From Microcaldota archaeon (GTDB lineage Archaea; Micrarchaeota; Micrarchaeia; Anstonellales; Bilamarchaeaceae): a DNA stretch of 64,000 nt. Below are positions 33,362-42,208 of the stretch, one piece after another. The notes beneath the pieces were generated by a model that was given only the letters and a program-made list of their open reading frames with translations, had not been told where the DNA came from and ran no database searches. The translations under genes were made by a program, and so were the position numbers. The stretch covers positions 1-64,000 of the forward strand of contig JAKEGJ010000022.1 of NCBI GenBank assembly GCA_022627495.1. Reading direction: 5' to 3'. Each line of letters starts with the position of its first letter. Position 1 is the stretch's first letter.

Positions 33362-34391
33362 CGTCCGGCCCGCCTTCCCCGCCGCTGAATAGGAACGAGA
33401 GGCCCCCGTAGAGCTCGTCGACCTGCGCAAGGAGCGAATCCGAGGGCCCGACTGCCAGGTATCGGCCGTTTATTGCCGAATTCTGCCCGTAATCCACAAT
33501 CTTGGGTTCTGGAACGGGAACGGGATTGGAGCCGGATGCCACGCTTCCCTTGCCCAGATTGGCGATAGTGTTCGACGCCCCCGGAAGAATCAGGAGGTTA
33601 ACGGCCTGGAAGGGCGAAAACCGGTTGCCGGCCAGGATGTTGGAGCCGCCTGACACTATCACGCCTGCAATCGAAGAGGGGCTGGAAAACGAGTTTCCGC
33701 TTAAGGAAGTGAGGTTCCCGTCCAGGAACACCGGACAGGCGGTCCCGGAGAAATCCGATGAGACGATGTGCCCGGACGACATGCCCTGCGCGAAAATGCC
33801 CACCTTCGTGTTGCGGGCGAACGAGTTGGCCACCCGGAGCGCACCGCTGAGGCGCACGATGAAGCCGTATGCCGGATCTGGCACGGGGACGGGATTGGAC
33901 CCAGATGATACCAAATCGACATCGTTGAATAGGCCCGCGACCGATGCGAGCGACTGGCCCCTAAGCTCGAGGTTTTTCAGGGCAAGCGAACAGCCGCCGT
34001 AGGAGTGGAACGCGATGTAGCCGCCCACGATTGCCGAGCCGTTGCCCGCGAATTCCACATCCCGCGTGATTTCCACCACGCCCGCTGGCGGAAGGCTGAA
34101 ATCCGAAGCCGCACCAGCCCTCGTCTTTCGCATGAGATGTATGCTTGGCTGGGCATAGCCGGATACTGCGTACTGGAGGTTCTGGAGGTCTGAGGCAGGG
34201 TCGCCCGTCGGATAAACATCAAGATGATTGTCATACGGCACGATGTCCGGGTTCGGCATGGTGTCCGGCGGGCTGATGACATCTGGTTCGCCGGTTGCGC
34301 TTGCAGCTCCGGCGACGGCTGCTGCGGTCAGTCCTGCAGTCCTCAAAAATTCCTTCCGCGTCATATGTCCGGTTCCTGATGGTTTTGCCAT
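33354..34391 (-). CDS. Secreted beta-helix-like protein with Tat-like signal
   Basis: A 345-residue protein. After MAKPSGTGH comes the Tat-like signal MTRKEFLRTAGLTAAAVAG, with Lys in place of the second arginine. The body is rich in short strands with Asn, Ser and Gly turns (for example SGHIVSSDFSGTACPVF, LSGNSFSSPSSIAGVIV), typical of a right-handed parallel beta-helix. The motif SGSNPVPVPDP/EP occurs twice about 130 residues apart. Probably a surface or secreted polysaccharide-binding or modifying protein; no catalytic residues identified. GGGGAT precedes the ATG. It overlaps the cyclase-like gene tail to tail. Confidence 0.75.
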   Translation of the reverse strand: MAKPSGTGHMTRKEFLRTAGLTAAAVAGAASATGEPDVISPPDTMPNPDIVPYDNHLDVYPTGDPASDLQNLQYAVSGYAQPSIHLMRKTRAGAASDFSLPPAGVVEITRDVEFAGNGSAIVGGYIAFHSYGGCSLALKNLELRGQSLASVAGLFNDVDLVSSGSNPVPVPDPAYGFIVRLSGALRVANSFARNTKVGIFAQGMSSGHIVSSDFSGTACPVFLDGNLTSLSGNSFSSPSSIAGVIVSGGSNILAGNRFSPFQAVNLLILPGASNTIANLGKGSVASGSNPVPVPEPKIVDYGQNSAINGRYLAVGPSDSLLAQVDELYGGLSFLFSGGEGGPDVI

Positions 34392-34555
34392 GAATATCCC
34401 CTATGACTATTGCGGGATACTTCGGCAAAGCTTTTATGCGATTCGTTCACTGCGCCGGTAGGATTGGGGGGTTTTCTCCGGTGGAAGAGAAAAAGGGACT
34501 CTGCCGCTTCGACGGCGGCTTGAACTTCCGGAAGCCGAAGGAGCCTTGCAAAACG

Positions 34556-34612
34556 TCGCGCCCGAAACCCAAAACCCGAAACACAAAACCCAAAACTCGA
34601 AACCCAAAACTC
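34556..34612 (-). repeat. G/T-rich degenerate heptamer repeat after the kinase-like gene
   Basis: On the minus strand, directly after the stop codon, units of the type TTTTGGG and TTTCGGG recur about seven times with several intact GGG runs. It could act as a T-rich terminator or form a G-quadruplex in the transcript. Confidence 0.7.
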
Positions 34613-36032
34613 AATATGCGATAGTGGCTACCCTCATGCCATTCACCCAGCCGGGCATCCGATTCTTCCAGATTCTGGTCGTGGCGCCCCAGAACTCGGC
34701 CGCGCTGGTTTTAAGCTGGTCCAGGAAGCCGCTTTTCCATGCGGCGCGCCAGTCTAGCATGAACATCCCGCTGTAAGGCCCGCTGCTCATTATGCGCTGG
34801 TTGCTCCCGTTCATAACCGTGACCGGCGCATGATGGCCCCATGATGATTTCAGGCTCCGGGAATCGCGCGGCCTGCCGACGGGCCTGCCATCGTGCATCC
34901 GAAGCTGCCGCTTCACATACGCCTTGGTCTTCCCGCCCGCAAGGTACTCCGCGGCGCATTCGGCGCCGGCGATGAACGGCCCGGATATCCTCTCCCAGAC
35001 CGCTTCCTTGCGCCCGGCTTCCATCGATGCATCCGCTTTGCCAAGGAGCTCCCTGAGGCGCCCAGGCTCCGACCGGACGACATCCCCGTATTTCAGCGCG
35101 AAATCAATCGAATCTATTATCGTGTGGAGCACCCCGGCATACGCGCTCATGTACTTTTCAGGAGGAGCATAGCATGCTACAATGCCTGAATCTATCACCC
35201 CTATGCCGGCGGAGCCGTTGTTGCCCAGGATGAAAAGGTTCCGCGAATGCATGTCCTGGATGCCCATGCTCCTGAATGTCTCGAATGCGTATCCGAGCCG
35301 GAATGCGAAGCCATCCAGATTCTCCATGACCATCCCGGACAGTTCCGGGTTCCGGGCAAAGGCCCGTACGGACGAGGCCAGCCCCTCCGATGATTCGGAG
35401 GCGATGTCCTCAAGGATGCCATAGACCATCATTTCCCCGCGCGGGTGCCTGAAGCTGACGTTTTGTATCTTCGGCATTGCGATGCCCGCATTGGCGAGCA
35501 ATCTGGATGCGAGCGCCTCTGCCTCCACGGATGCCTCCTTGAAGTATACCGCCGGAAGATGCTCCCGTCCGGTGAATGTCGCGCGATAGACCGGCGTTGC
35601 GGCGAAAAGCCGCTCGACTGAAATCCCCGATGCACCATCCAAACCAGCCATCCTGCCGATATTGGGCACCAGGCCGCCGAATGCCGCGATGGCGAAGAGG
35701 GAATCGCTGTGGATGGGCTCTTTGATTCCCAGCCTTGCGCAGTTCTCCGGGCCTACGGCTGCAAGCGAGATGCCCAAGTCCTTATAGGCGGCCTGCCTGC
35801 CGCTCATTCGGGCGTGCCCGATTATGGACCGCGCCGACCAGCGGCGGGCAAACTCCCCCGGTCCGGCCTCGGCCAGCGTCGATGCGGCCCCGTCTTCGTA
35901 CGCCCTGGCCAGGGATTTCCCGGCTTTCCGGATATCCAGCATCTCGTCTATGAGGGGCTTCGTCAGGGCGTTCGCCGGGATGCCAAGCCTTTTATGGAGC
36001 TGGCGTTCGGAGTACCAGCTAAATGTTGCCAT
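34611..36032 (-). CDS. Kinase-fold protein (aminoglycoside-phosphotransferase/HipA-like active site)
   Basis: A 473-residue protein. A kinase-type core can be read: VYFKEAS (ATP-site Lys) with helix VEAEALASRLL, hinge-like MMVYGILEDIAS, catalytic loop GIQDMHSRNLFIL (DxHxxN) and GVIDSGIV (metal-binding Asp, DFG-like). The first 150 and last 120 residues have no recognised domain. Family undecided; APH, HipA and lanthipeptide-type kinases share this loop. The start at 36032 (MATFSWYSER) lies about 25 bases after TTTAAATACATTATA. The gene lies between two secreted beta-helix genes in the same orientation. Confidence 0.7.
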   Translation of the reverse strand: MATFSWYSERQLHKRLGIPANALTKPLIDEMLDIRKAGKSLARAYEDGAASTLAEAGPGEFARRWSARSIIGHARMSGRQAAYKDLGISLAAVGPENCARLGIKEPIHSDSLFAIAAFGGLVPNIGRMAGLDGASGISVERLFAATPVYRATFTGREHLPAVYFKEASVEAEALASRLLANAGIAMPKIQNVSFRHPRGEMMVYGILEDIASESSEGLASSVRAFARNPELSGMVMENLDGFAFRLGYAFETFRSMGIQDMHSRNLFILGNNGSAGIGVIDSGIVACYAPPEKYMSAYAGVLHTIIDSIDFALKYGDVVRSEPGRLRELLGKADASMEAGRKEAVWERISGPFIAGAECAAEYLAGGKTKAYVKRQLRMHDGRPVGRPRDSRSLKSSWGHHAPVTVMNGSNQRIMSSGPYSGMFMLDWRAAWKSGFLDQLKTSAAEFWGATTRIWKNRMPGWVNGMRVATIAY

Positions 36033-36409
36033 TAACTTACTTTTGTGTATAATGTATTTAAACATACTTATTTTTGCTTAGATTACCACTTATAGCCGCC
36101 TGCCTCCGTCCGGGATTCTTTTTGGGCGGTTTTGTGCGAATCTTCATTCACTATCTTCAAACAGCTTGGCGGCATCCTGGGAAGGGAAGGGGCGCGCCCG
36201 CTGCCAAGGCTATTTCTTACGATAGGAATTAGAACTTTGAAGAAAAGGTATGGGCCGATTCAACTGCTCGGCTGCGCGAGGGAACGACGCATCGTTCCCT
36301 GCGCCCATTGAACGGCATGCCGTTCATCAGGGAAGCCGGCAGTACTCTCGGCCGTTTTTTCAATAAAAACAGAAAAGGAAAAAGGAGGAAAAGAAAAGAA
36401 AGGGCGGGT
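36033..36409. other. Intergenic region holding the solo copy of the structured repeat
   Basis: About 375 bases without a gene. It contains the kinase-like gene promoter (TTTAAATACATTATA, 36048-36062) and the repeat copy at 36191-36364. The remainder shows no feature I can support. Confidence 0.6.
36191..36364 (+). repeat. Structured repeat, copy 2, without transposase
   Basis: It matches 22480-22596 from GGCGCGCCCGCTGCC to GGCCGTTTTTTCAAT. The apical GA loop of copy 1 is replaced by about 60 bases that themselves form two hairpins (AGGGAACGA...TCGTTCCCT and TGAACGGCATGCCGTTCA). The outer stem GGGCCGA/TCGGCC, the CTGC/GCAG stem and the T run are kept. No tnpA is nearby, so this is a solo IS end, a non-autonomous element or an RNA gene. 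Confidence 0.8.
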
Positions 36410-38410
36410 TTATTTGCGCGGCCATGACAACCCAAAGCCCCGGGGGTCTTTCTTTGGGATTCTTGCGGCGTAGGTTCCCTGGAGAGTCTTTGACTGGGAA
36501 ATCTTATCCCTTACGACCTGGCCGATGCCTGGGCTGGTCACCGTATTGGCCGGCATTCCGGTAATCCGGTTGTTGGTGCCTTCGTTGAGTACTTCGTGGA
36601 AAGCTCCTCCAGGCGGGTATTTGTTCGGGCCGAACACGTTGTTTGAGGTCTGCGCCCCAAGATACACCGTCGCAACGCCCGAGGAGAGCGACTTGAAGTC
36701 GTTGTAGAGGAAATTGTTCCCCGATGCGGTGTCAGGCACATCCCAAAAATTGCCCATGAACACGCCGAAATCCGCGTTTCCGGTAAAGGTGTTGTTCTGC
36801 ACAGTGGCGTTTTTCAGGCAGTTGGACGGAATGCCATCGAAGAATATGTCCTGTGCGAATATCCCGGCCATCATCCCATGGATAAGGTCGATGCTACCGG
36901 AATTATCCATATTGACCGAGTTTCCGCTGATTGTGATGGCCGCCCCGGGATGCTGATAGGGGCCCGTAAACAATTCAATCTCGTTTCCAATACCGTTCAC
37001 GCATGAGAAGCCCCCGACCCTTGCGGTGCATGTGTTGTTCTCTATAGTAACAACACCGTCCCCGGTCCATCCAACATCCCCACTTATGAATGCGATGTCT
37101 GCGGTAACTTGATTGTTCCTGATCTCGGCACCCGATGCACCACCCGCGAGTATACCCATAGAACCCAGGTGTGAACTGGCGATGTCAAGGGTATTGTTTT
37201 CGGCAATGAGGTAAGGTCCGGCCGGCGCTTGATATGGCGGCCCGGTCATGGAAGAGGTAACCGCAATTCCGGCCATGAAATTCCATCCGGTGTTATAAGG
37301 ATCGCTTGGGTCAAGGCTGTTCAGTGCGTTGATATAACAGTTCCTTACGACAACCTTCCCGTAGTCGTTTTCAAAAAGCATAGTCATGTTTACATCGCCG
37401 CCGGCGAAGCTGGGCATCGCGCCGATCACCCGGACATTCTCGACTTCGACGTATTCCAAAACATGAGGTGTCCAGCTCGAGATATCGAATCCCGAATATG
37501 AAAGCAGGCTGGGGTATGTGCTGTCCTCCAGAATGAGGTTCTTGAACGTGAACCTGCTCACAAAATCATGCCAGAGTTGGACTCCGGACCCAAAGGCATA
37601 GAAAGCATGCCACCAATTGGCGACAAAACAGGCCGCCCCGTGGTTGATTCTTGTCAGCGGGTTCCCGCCTGCGTCCACCTCGCCGGTTATGTTGCAGTCG
37701 TTGCATAGAAAAACCCCGAAACCAGGGGCCATGTCAAACGCCCAGTACCAACCGCTTCCGAATTCGAATGGAGTTCCGGTATTTTTAAGAAGGACTGTTC
37801 CGGGCTCTGTCCCGTTTTTCTGGACGTTGTTTACAGCCCATTCGACGTTCATGGCATCCAGGGTCCTGTGCCTGGAATCCCATTCAGTCGGATTTTCCGG
37901 CGTTCCCGGATTTGTTTCCGAGAGGGGCAGGACTGTGCCGGTCTCAGGGTTGTACGATGCCTCGTCAAAAGTGGATATCCGCGGGTCCTGAACGCGTCCT
38001 GCCTCCAAAAGGGTTTGCCTTGTATCGGTTCCTACTGGATATACTTCGATATAGTCCGGGCTTATGACATGGATATGTGTTGGATCCGGGTTCGGAGTGA
38101 CCGGTCCCATGGCCGGAGGGACCTGCGCCCTCGCCGTTCCGCCAAGGCCCATCCCGGTGGCTGCGACGGCTCCTGCGGTGACGCCGGCCATTTTCAGGAA
38201 GTCGGCCCTCGTCATGCCGCTCGCTTTCAGGCAGTCGGCCACGTGCCTTTTCCATGCTTCCTGCGAAGACTCGGCTCCGGGCCGCGCCTGCGCCCTGACT
38301 GCCGATTGGCTGGGCATCCCCCTGCACGGACACGGATTCTGCGCGCCCGAGACTGCGGACTGATTGAACCTTGCATTTCCCCTGCTTGATGACCTTGCCG
38401 GTTTTGCCAT
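36410..38410 (-). CDS. Large secreted right-handed beta-helix protein with Tat-like signal
   Basis: A 666-residue protein. AAGGTGA precedes the ATG. An unusual N-terminal extension of 65 polar residues (with CPCRG) comes before the Tat-like signal MTRADFLKMAGVTAGAVA (Ala in place of the second Arg), which ends at TARAQ. The body has repeated Asn-rich turns (AENNTLDIASS, EIRNNQVTADI, TIENNTCTAR, TISGNSVNMDN, TVQNNTFTGN) of a parallel beta-helix like pectate-lyase or surface-layer-associated folds. No catalytic site identified. A TATA-like TCTTTATAAAC lies around 38475. Likely exported folded if the signal is recognised. Confidence 0.8.
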   Translation of the reverse strand: MAKPARSSSRGNARFNQSAVSGAQNPCPCRGMPSQSAVRAQARPGAESSQEAWKRHVADCLKASGMTRADFLKMAGVTAGAVAATGMGLGGTARAQVPPAMGPVTPNPDPTHIHVISPDYIEVYPVGTDTRQTLLEAGRVQDPRISTFDEASYNPETGTVLPLSETNPGTPENPTEWDSRHRTLDAMNVEWAVNNVQKNGTEPGTVLLKNTGTPFEFGSGWYWAFDMAPGFGVFLCNDCNITGEVDAGGNPLTRINHGAACFVANWWHAFYAFGSGVQLWHDFVSRFTFKNLILEDSTYPSLLSYSGFDISSWTPHVLEYVEVENVRVIGAMPSFAGGDVNMTMLFENDYGKVVVRNCYINALNSLDPSDPYNTGWNFMAGIAVTSSMTGPPYQAPAGPYLIAENNTLDIASSHLGSMGILAGGASGAEIRNNQVTADIAFISGDVGWTGDGVVTIENNTCTARVGGFSCVNGIGNEIELFTGPYQHPGAAITISGNSVNMDNSGSIDLIHGMMAGIFAQDIFFDGIPSNCLKNATVQNNTFTGNADFGVFMGNFWDVPDTASGNNFLYNDFKSLSSGVATVYLGAQTSNNVFGPNKYPPGGAFHEVLNEGTNNRITGMPANTVTSPGIGQVVRDKISQSKTLQGTYAARIPKKDPRGFGLSWPRK

Positions 38411-38536
38411 AATTTCACCTTGGATGGGAGCAGCTGATAACTACCCGCCTGATTTGAAGAAACATCTGAAGTTTATAAAGATATTATATGCGTTTTCCAT
38501 AAATCCCCCACGATAAGCATTGCGTGTGGTGAAATC

Positions 38537-38623
38537 ATGGAACATTTGCAGAACCGCCACGACCATATACGGCCCTTGGCATATCTGGCCCGCTGCACAC
38601 GAAACACTATTAATTACGGATGA
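38537..38623 (+). CDS. Possible 28-codon leader peptide of the metalloprotease gene
   Basis: The ATG has GGTGAAATC immediately upstream, and a TATA-like CCATAAATCC lies about 40 bases before it. The 28-residue frame (MEHLQNRHDHIRPL...) stops with TGA overlapping the metalloprotease ATG at 38620 (ATGA). This arrangement suggests translational coupling or a regulatory upstream frame. No homology known; evidence is positional only. Confidence 0.35.
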   Translation: MEHLQNRHDHIRPLAYLARCTRNTINYG

Positions 38624-40137
38624 TTAAGCCAGTCATGAAGGGGATGATGGTACTTGTTCTGGGGGTTTTTGCCGCAGCGCTGTTTCTATCCGGCATCTCG
38701 CATGCAGAGACGACATGGTCGCGGAGCGGCTGCGACATCACGATAACGATAAAGATGGCATTTGCAGGCGCGAACGCCAGCTTCGCGGCCGCGGCCGAGA
38801 ATGAGACCGAGGGCTTCTGGAACGGGCCGCGGGGATTCCGGACTACCGGCGAATGCAAGTGCACGGTCGAGGTGAAGCTCGAGACCACGCTTGTCGCGGA
38901 CTGCAAGAACAATGCGCCGGCAGGATACCACTGCATCACGGTGACGAAGTTCTTCAAGCCGGACGGCACATATGACGACCCCCCGAGAAACCAGACCAAC
39001 ATCACGGGCGCCGAGATATACGTCGCCTATGTGAACGGGGTTGCGAGGGGAAACGGCTCGAACTCCCAGGGCGGATGGTTTTCGGATTTGACAAGCAGGC
39101 CGGTGAACAGCGCGAACCCGGCCGGGCCGCATTATATGGATTTTGCCCATGAGGCAGGCCACCTGATGGGCCTGGGGCACAACAACAACACGAGCAGCAT
39201 CATGAACAACACGCTTGTGACGGAGCCGTCCCAGGATGACATAGACGGCATAGTTGAGAACATCTGCGGCAAGGGGGCATGCCCGGATTCGTGCTGCTGC
39301 GGAAACGGCATCGTGGAGAAAAACAAGAGCGAGAACTGCGACCCGCGCGCTGCCCCGAACGGATGCGCGCAGGGCGCGTCCTGCTGCCCGGTCTGCTGCA
39401 ACTGCTACAAGCCGCTGTGCGTCCCCTCGCAGGGGGAGTTCCCCGACAGCGCCTCTTGCCAAAGCGCATGCGGCCCGGGATTCGGATGCTACATGAATTA
39501 CAAAACAGGGTGCTGGAATTGCGTGAAGCAGGAGGCCGTGGTAACAGGCTCCTGCCTGGATGGCACGAAAATCAGGGGCAACCTTGCATGCGACCATCTG
39601 GGGGACGAGCTCGCCGAAGATGACCTAAAGGCGTATTACGAAAGCCTTTCTTCGATACCGGTTCTGGGCGGCCTGTTCGCAACCGAGCGCATCAATATCG
39701 CCACGAAGGAGGGGGACGCCGGCCACATAATCACGAAAGACGGGCAGATTGTCGGGTATGGCATGAGCCTCCTGGACGACCCGAGCGTGAAGGTGAGCAC
39801 GGACAGGGAGACCATCGGCCTCCTTGAGAAGGGCGAAATCAGCATACAGCAGGCGATATCCGCCGGAAGGATAGCCATCGACGGCGGGGATTTCTTCAGC
39901 GGCATGCGGCTGGGGCTGTACCACCTGATGTTCGACGTCTACAACCTGCTGAGTCCCGAGGAGGCGTATGCGCCTTTGGAGGCGCCTGCCGGACCGGCTT
40001 GCGGGGCGGATTATACCGGGAGAATGGAGGAAATCTTCGCAGATGGCGGTGCGCCTTCGGAACCGGCGGGATACGGACCGGTGCCGGATGCACCTATCCA
40101 AGAACCTCTTTCATCCTATCAATCCGGTAATTGGTGA
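38620..40137 (+). CDS. Secreted metzincin-type zinc metalloprotease
   Basis: A 505-residue protein with signal MKGMMVLVLGVFAAALFLSG. The zinc motif is HEAGHLMGLGH (HExxHxxGxxH), followed by SSIMNN, the Met-turn, as in matrixin-like metzincins. A Cys-rich domain of about 75 residues (CPDSCCCGNGIVEKN...) and a C-terminal domain of about 170 residues of unknown type follow. The start at 38620 is favoured by overlap with the leader frame; ATG at 38635, 26 bases from TATTAATTA, would give a leaderless message. It probably degrades extracellular proteins. The 3' end overlaps the convergent kae1 gene by 44 bases. Confidence 0.85.
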   Translation: MIKPVMKGMMVLVLGVFAAALFLSGISHAETTWSRSGCDITITIKMAFAGANASFAAAAENETEGFWNGPRGFRTTGECKCTVEVKLETTLVADCKNNAPAGYHCITVTKFFKPDGTYDDPPRNQTNITGAEIYVAYVNGVARGNGSNSQGGWFSDLTSRPVNSANPAGPHYMDFAHEAGHLMGLGHNNNTSSIMNNTLVTEPSQDDIDGIVENICGKGACPDSCCCGNGIVEKNKSENCDPRAAPNGCAQGASCCPVCCNCYKPLCVPSQGEFPDSASCQSACGPGFGCYMNYKTGCWNCVKQEAVVTGSCLDGTKIRGNLACDHLGDELAEDDLKAYYESLSSIPVLGGLFATERINIATKEGDAGHIITKDGQIVGYGMSLLDDPSVKVSTDRETIGLLEKGEISIQQAISAGRIAIDGGDFFSGMRLGLYHLMFDVYNLLSPEEAYAPLEAPAGPACGADYTGRMEEIFADGGAPSEPAGYGPVPDAPIQEPLSSYQSGNW

Positions 40138-41068
40138 TGGGGACACATTTTTCTAGCGGCGTCGGGCCGTACCTGCGGTGCAGGAGCGAGCCCGCATAGG
40201 CAATCATGGCTCCGTTGTCGCGGTTGAATTCGTCAGGCGCCACGCCGAATTTCACCCCGTCTTCGGCGCACATCTTTCGCAGCATCTCCTGGAGCCTGCG
40301 GTTCTGGGCAACCCCGCCGCATACAACCAGGCTTTTCTTGCGCGTCAGATACAGCGCGCGCTCTGCGACTTCGCAGGTCATCGCAAATGACGTTTCCATC
40401 AGCGAGTAGGCGACGTCGCGGTGCGGGTGCGTGCGCGCTGCCTTCTCCGCAGCGGTCAGCAGGCCCGAAAATACGAGGTTCATGCCTTTTACGGAATACG
40501 GGAGCGGGAGGTATTTCCCTCCTTCTGCGAGCTTGGAAAGCGCACCGCCGTGCGCCTGCTCCATTTTTATTGCGCGGGCGAAACTGTCGAACATGTTGCC
40601 GATGCCGATATCCAGCGTCTCGCCCAGCACGCGGTAATGATTTTCGGCATCTTCGAGGAGTATCTGGCTGTTGCCGCCTGAGAGGTAAAGCGCGAGCGGG
40701 TTCTCCATGTTGCAGAGATGCTCGCTGATTTTCACATGCGCATAGCAGTGGTTGACACCCACTAGCGGCTTGCCATGGCGCAGCGCGAGATATTTCGCGC
40801 CCGCGATTCCGACCGAAAGAGGCGCCCCAATCCCGGGCCCCTGCGAAAACGCTATCAGGCCGATATCCCTAATCGCAAGGCCCGCGTCTCCAAGGCTTTG
40901 TGAAAGCACGCGGGCGAAGCATTCGGCATGGTGGTCTGCCATCTTCCGTGGTATCAGCCCTTCGCTGCCTCCGGAATATGTGTCGATGACGTTTGAAAGC
41001 CGCTCACCGCCATCCATCACGCCGATGGAAAGCGTGTGGGCCGTGCATTCGATTCCGAGGGCCTTCAT
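40094..41068 (-). CDS. kae1: KEOPS complex subunit Kae1 (tRNA t6A synthesis)
   Basis: A 324-residue ASKHA-fold protein. NHCYAHVKISE gives the two metal-binding His, LYLSGGNSQIL and DIGIGNMFDSFARA are the family signatures, and VVCGGVAQNRRLQEML and DNGAMIAYAG sit near the C-terminus. It transfers the threonylcarbamoyl group to A37 of ANN-decoding tRNAs within KEOPS. No Bud32 kinase fusion is present. The ATG at 41068 overlaps the CAAX protease stop. It is the last gene of the aIF5A-eS24-eS27-protease-kae1 run. Confidence 0.95.
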   Translation of the reverse strand: MKALGIECTAHTLSIGVMDGGERLSNVIDTYSGGSEGLIPRKMADHHAECFARVLSQSLGDAGLAIRDIGLIAFSQGPGIGAPLSVGIAGAKYLALRHGKPLVGVNHCYAHVKISEHLCNMENPLALYLSGGNSQILLEDAENHYRVLGETLDIGIGNMFDSFARAIKMEQAHGGALSKLAEGGKYLPLPYSVKGMNLVFSGLLTAAEKAARTHPHRDVAYSLMETSFAMTCEVAERALYLTRKKSLVVCGGVAQNRRLQEMLRKMCAEDGVKFGVAPDEFNRDNGAMIAYAGSLLHRRYGPTPLEKCVPITNYRIDRMKEVLG

Positions 41069-41697
41069 GAAAACAGCCTCATGAACGTTATCGAAATTGC
41101 GTTGTATACCATGTGCGCGATGATGCACGGCGTCACGCTTTTCGTGAGCTTGAATGATGCTGCGAGCACGATGCCTATCACGAACGCGCCGAGCACCTCC
41201 ACCGTCGAACCGTAGGCAAAATGCATCAGGCCGAAAAATGCCGCGGAAAGGAGGATTCCGTACCGCTGCGCGAGGAAGCCCCGGAAGAACAGCTCTTCGG
41301 TGACTGGCGCGCCGACGACGGCGAATACGAGGAGCAGGGCGGGAAGGGAGTTTATCTTGTCATCGACCTTCTGCTGGTCGTTGAAGCCTAGCAGGATTGC
41401 GAATATGCCAAGCGCAAACAGCACTAGGAAAATCGCGCTGAGGGTCATGAACCCGTAGAATATGCCGTTCCTAAGCCGGCCCGGGACGCCGATGGATTCG
41501 AAGGTCGTGCGCCAGTCCTTCTTCCAGAGGAAGAACATCGAAAGCGACAGCAGGCACATGTGGATGGCCCCGGAGCCTGCGTAGGTGCCGAAATCAACCA
41601 CCGGCTGGCAGAGTCCTATTCCGGAATTCTGGCAGGCTAGGACTGCTAAAAAGGAGAATATGGAAAAAATCGAAAGAGCGAGAAAAAAGGTTTTCAT
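41065..41697 (-). CDS. CPBP-family (CAAX/Rce1-like) membrane protease
   Basis: A 210-residue protein with about six membrane spans. Family motifs are [10 protein letters not shown] (EExxxR), FGLMHF (His) and HMVYN. Members are membrane metalloproteases, some acting on prenylated proteins, others on bacteriocins or unknown targets. The ATG at 41697 overlaps the eS27 stop and its own stop overlaps kae1 (ATGA both times), so it is translated in series with translation factors. An Arg-rich longer N-terminus would overlap eS27 and is unlikely. Confidence 0.88.
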   Translation of the reverse strand: MKTFFLALSIFSIFSFLAVLACQNSGIGLCQPVVDFGTYAGSGAIHMCLLSLSMFFLWKKDWRTTFESIGVPGRLRNGIFYGFMTLSAIFLVLFALGIFAILLGFNDQQKVDDKINSLPALLLVFAVVGAPVTEELFFRGFLAQRYGILLSAAFFGLMHFAYGSTVEVLGAFVIGIVLAASFKLTKSVTPCIIAHMVYNAISITFMRLFS

Positions 41698-41870
41698 TTT
41701 TTCTCGAAGTAGCCGCATTTGCCGCACGAGCGCCTGTCCTTGTGCTCGGCCAGCCTGACGCCGGCGCCGCACCGGGGGCAGGATTTCCCCGGCTTGTAGC
41801 CCTTCGGCTTCGGGGCCGCCTTCTTCTTCGCTGCCGCCTGGGCCGCTGGTTTTTTCTTGTCTTCAGCCAT
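41694..41870 (-). CDS. rps27ae: Ribosomal protein eS27 (S27ae type)
   Basis: A 58-residue protein. A Lys/Ala-rich tail leads to a zinc ribbon with CPRCG and CGKCG separated by AEHKDRRS, the S27ae pattern. The start at 41870 (MAEDKKK) has GAGTGATT upstream; a GTG at 41879 overlapping the eS24 stop is the alternative. Part of the small ribosomal subunit. Tightly packed with eS24 upstream and a CAAX protease downstream. Confidence 0.95.
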   Translation of the reverse strand: MAEDKKKPAAQAAAKKKAAPKPKGYKPGKSCPRCGAGVRLAEHKDRRSCGKCGYFEKK

Positions 41871-41875
41871 GGTAA

Positions 41876-42208
41876 TCACTCTTTCTTCTTCTTAGGCGGT
41901 GGAGCGGCCTTCTTTTTCTTCTCCGGTTTCGGCATGAGGCCTTCCCTGACCTTGATGAATACAGGCTCGGTGGCCATCATCTTCTCCTTCGCCGAATAAG
42001 CGTGCACGATGACTTTCACCGCCTTGCGCCCGAACGAACTAGACACCTTGCGGAGCACTACGAGTTCTGGGTTCGCGGCGATTTTCTGGCAAACCGCATC
42101 CTTTATCTCGGCCCGTTTCGGCGTCGCGCCGTCGAAAATGACTTCCGCCGCGACCTCCTTCCTTTCAAGGAGGCGGTTTTCCGTGGTGCTTATGAGATTG
42201 ACGTTCAT
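41876..42208 (-). CDS. rps24e: Ribosomal protein eS24
   Basis: A 110-residue protein. Starting [18 protein letters not shown], it has [28 protein letters not shown] and [15 protein letters not shown] (read as separate parts), the eS24 core, with a Lys/Pro-rich C-terminal tail. The start overlaps the aIF5A stop by four bases. Small ribosomal subunit component. Confidence 0.95.
   Translation of the reverse strand: MNVNLISTTENRLLERKEVAAEVIFDGATPKRAEIKDAVCQKIAANPELVVLRKVSSSFGRKAVKVIVHAYSAKEKMMATEPVFIKVREGLMPKPEKKKKAAPPPKKKKE

Noticed and set aside
34403-34624. Frame ending in PKTRNPK-type repeats
   Set aside because: The peptide repeat is only the translation of the G/T-rich DNA repeat downstream of the kinase-like gene.
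38686-39597. Long antisense frame across the metalloprotease gene
   Set aside because: Shadow frame; the sense strand has HExxHxxGxxH, a signal peptide and a promoter.
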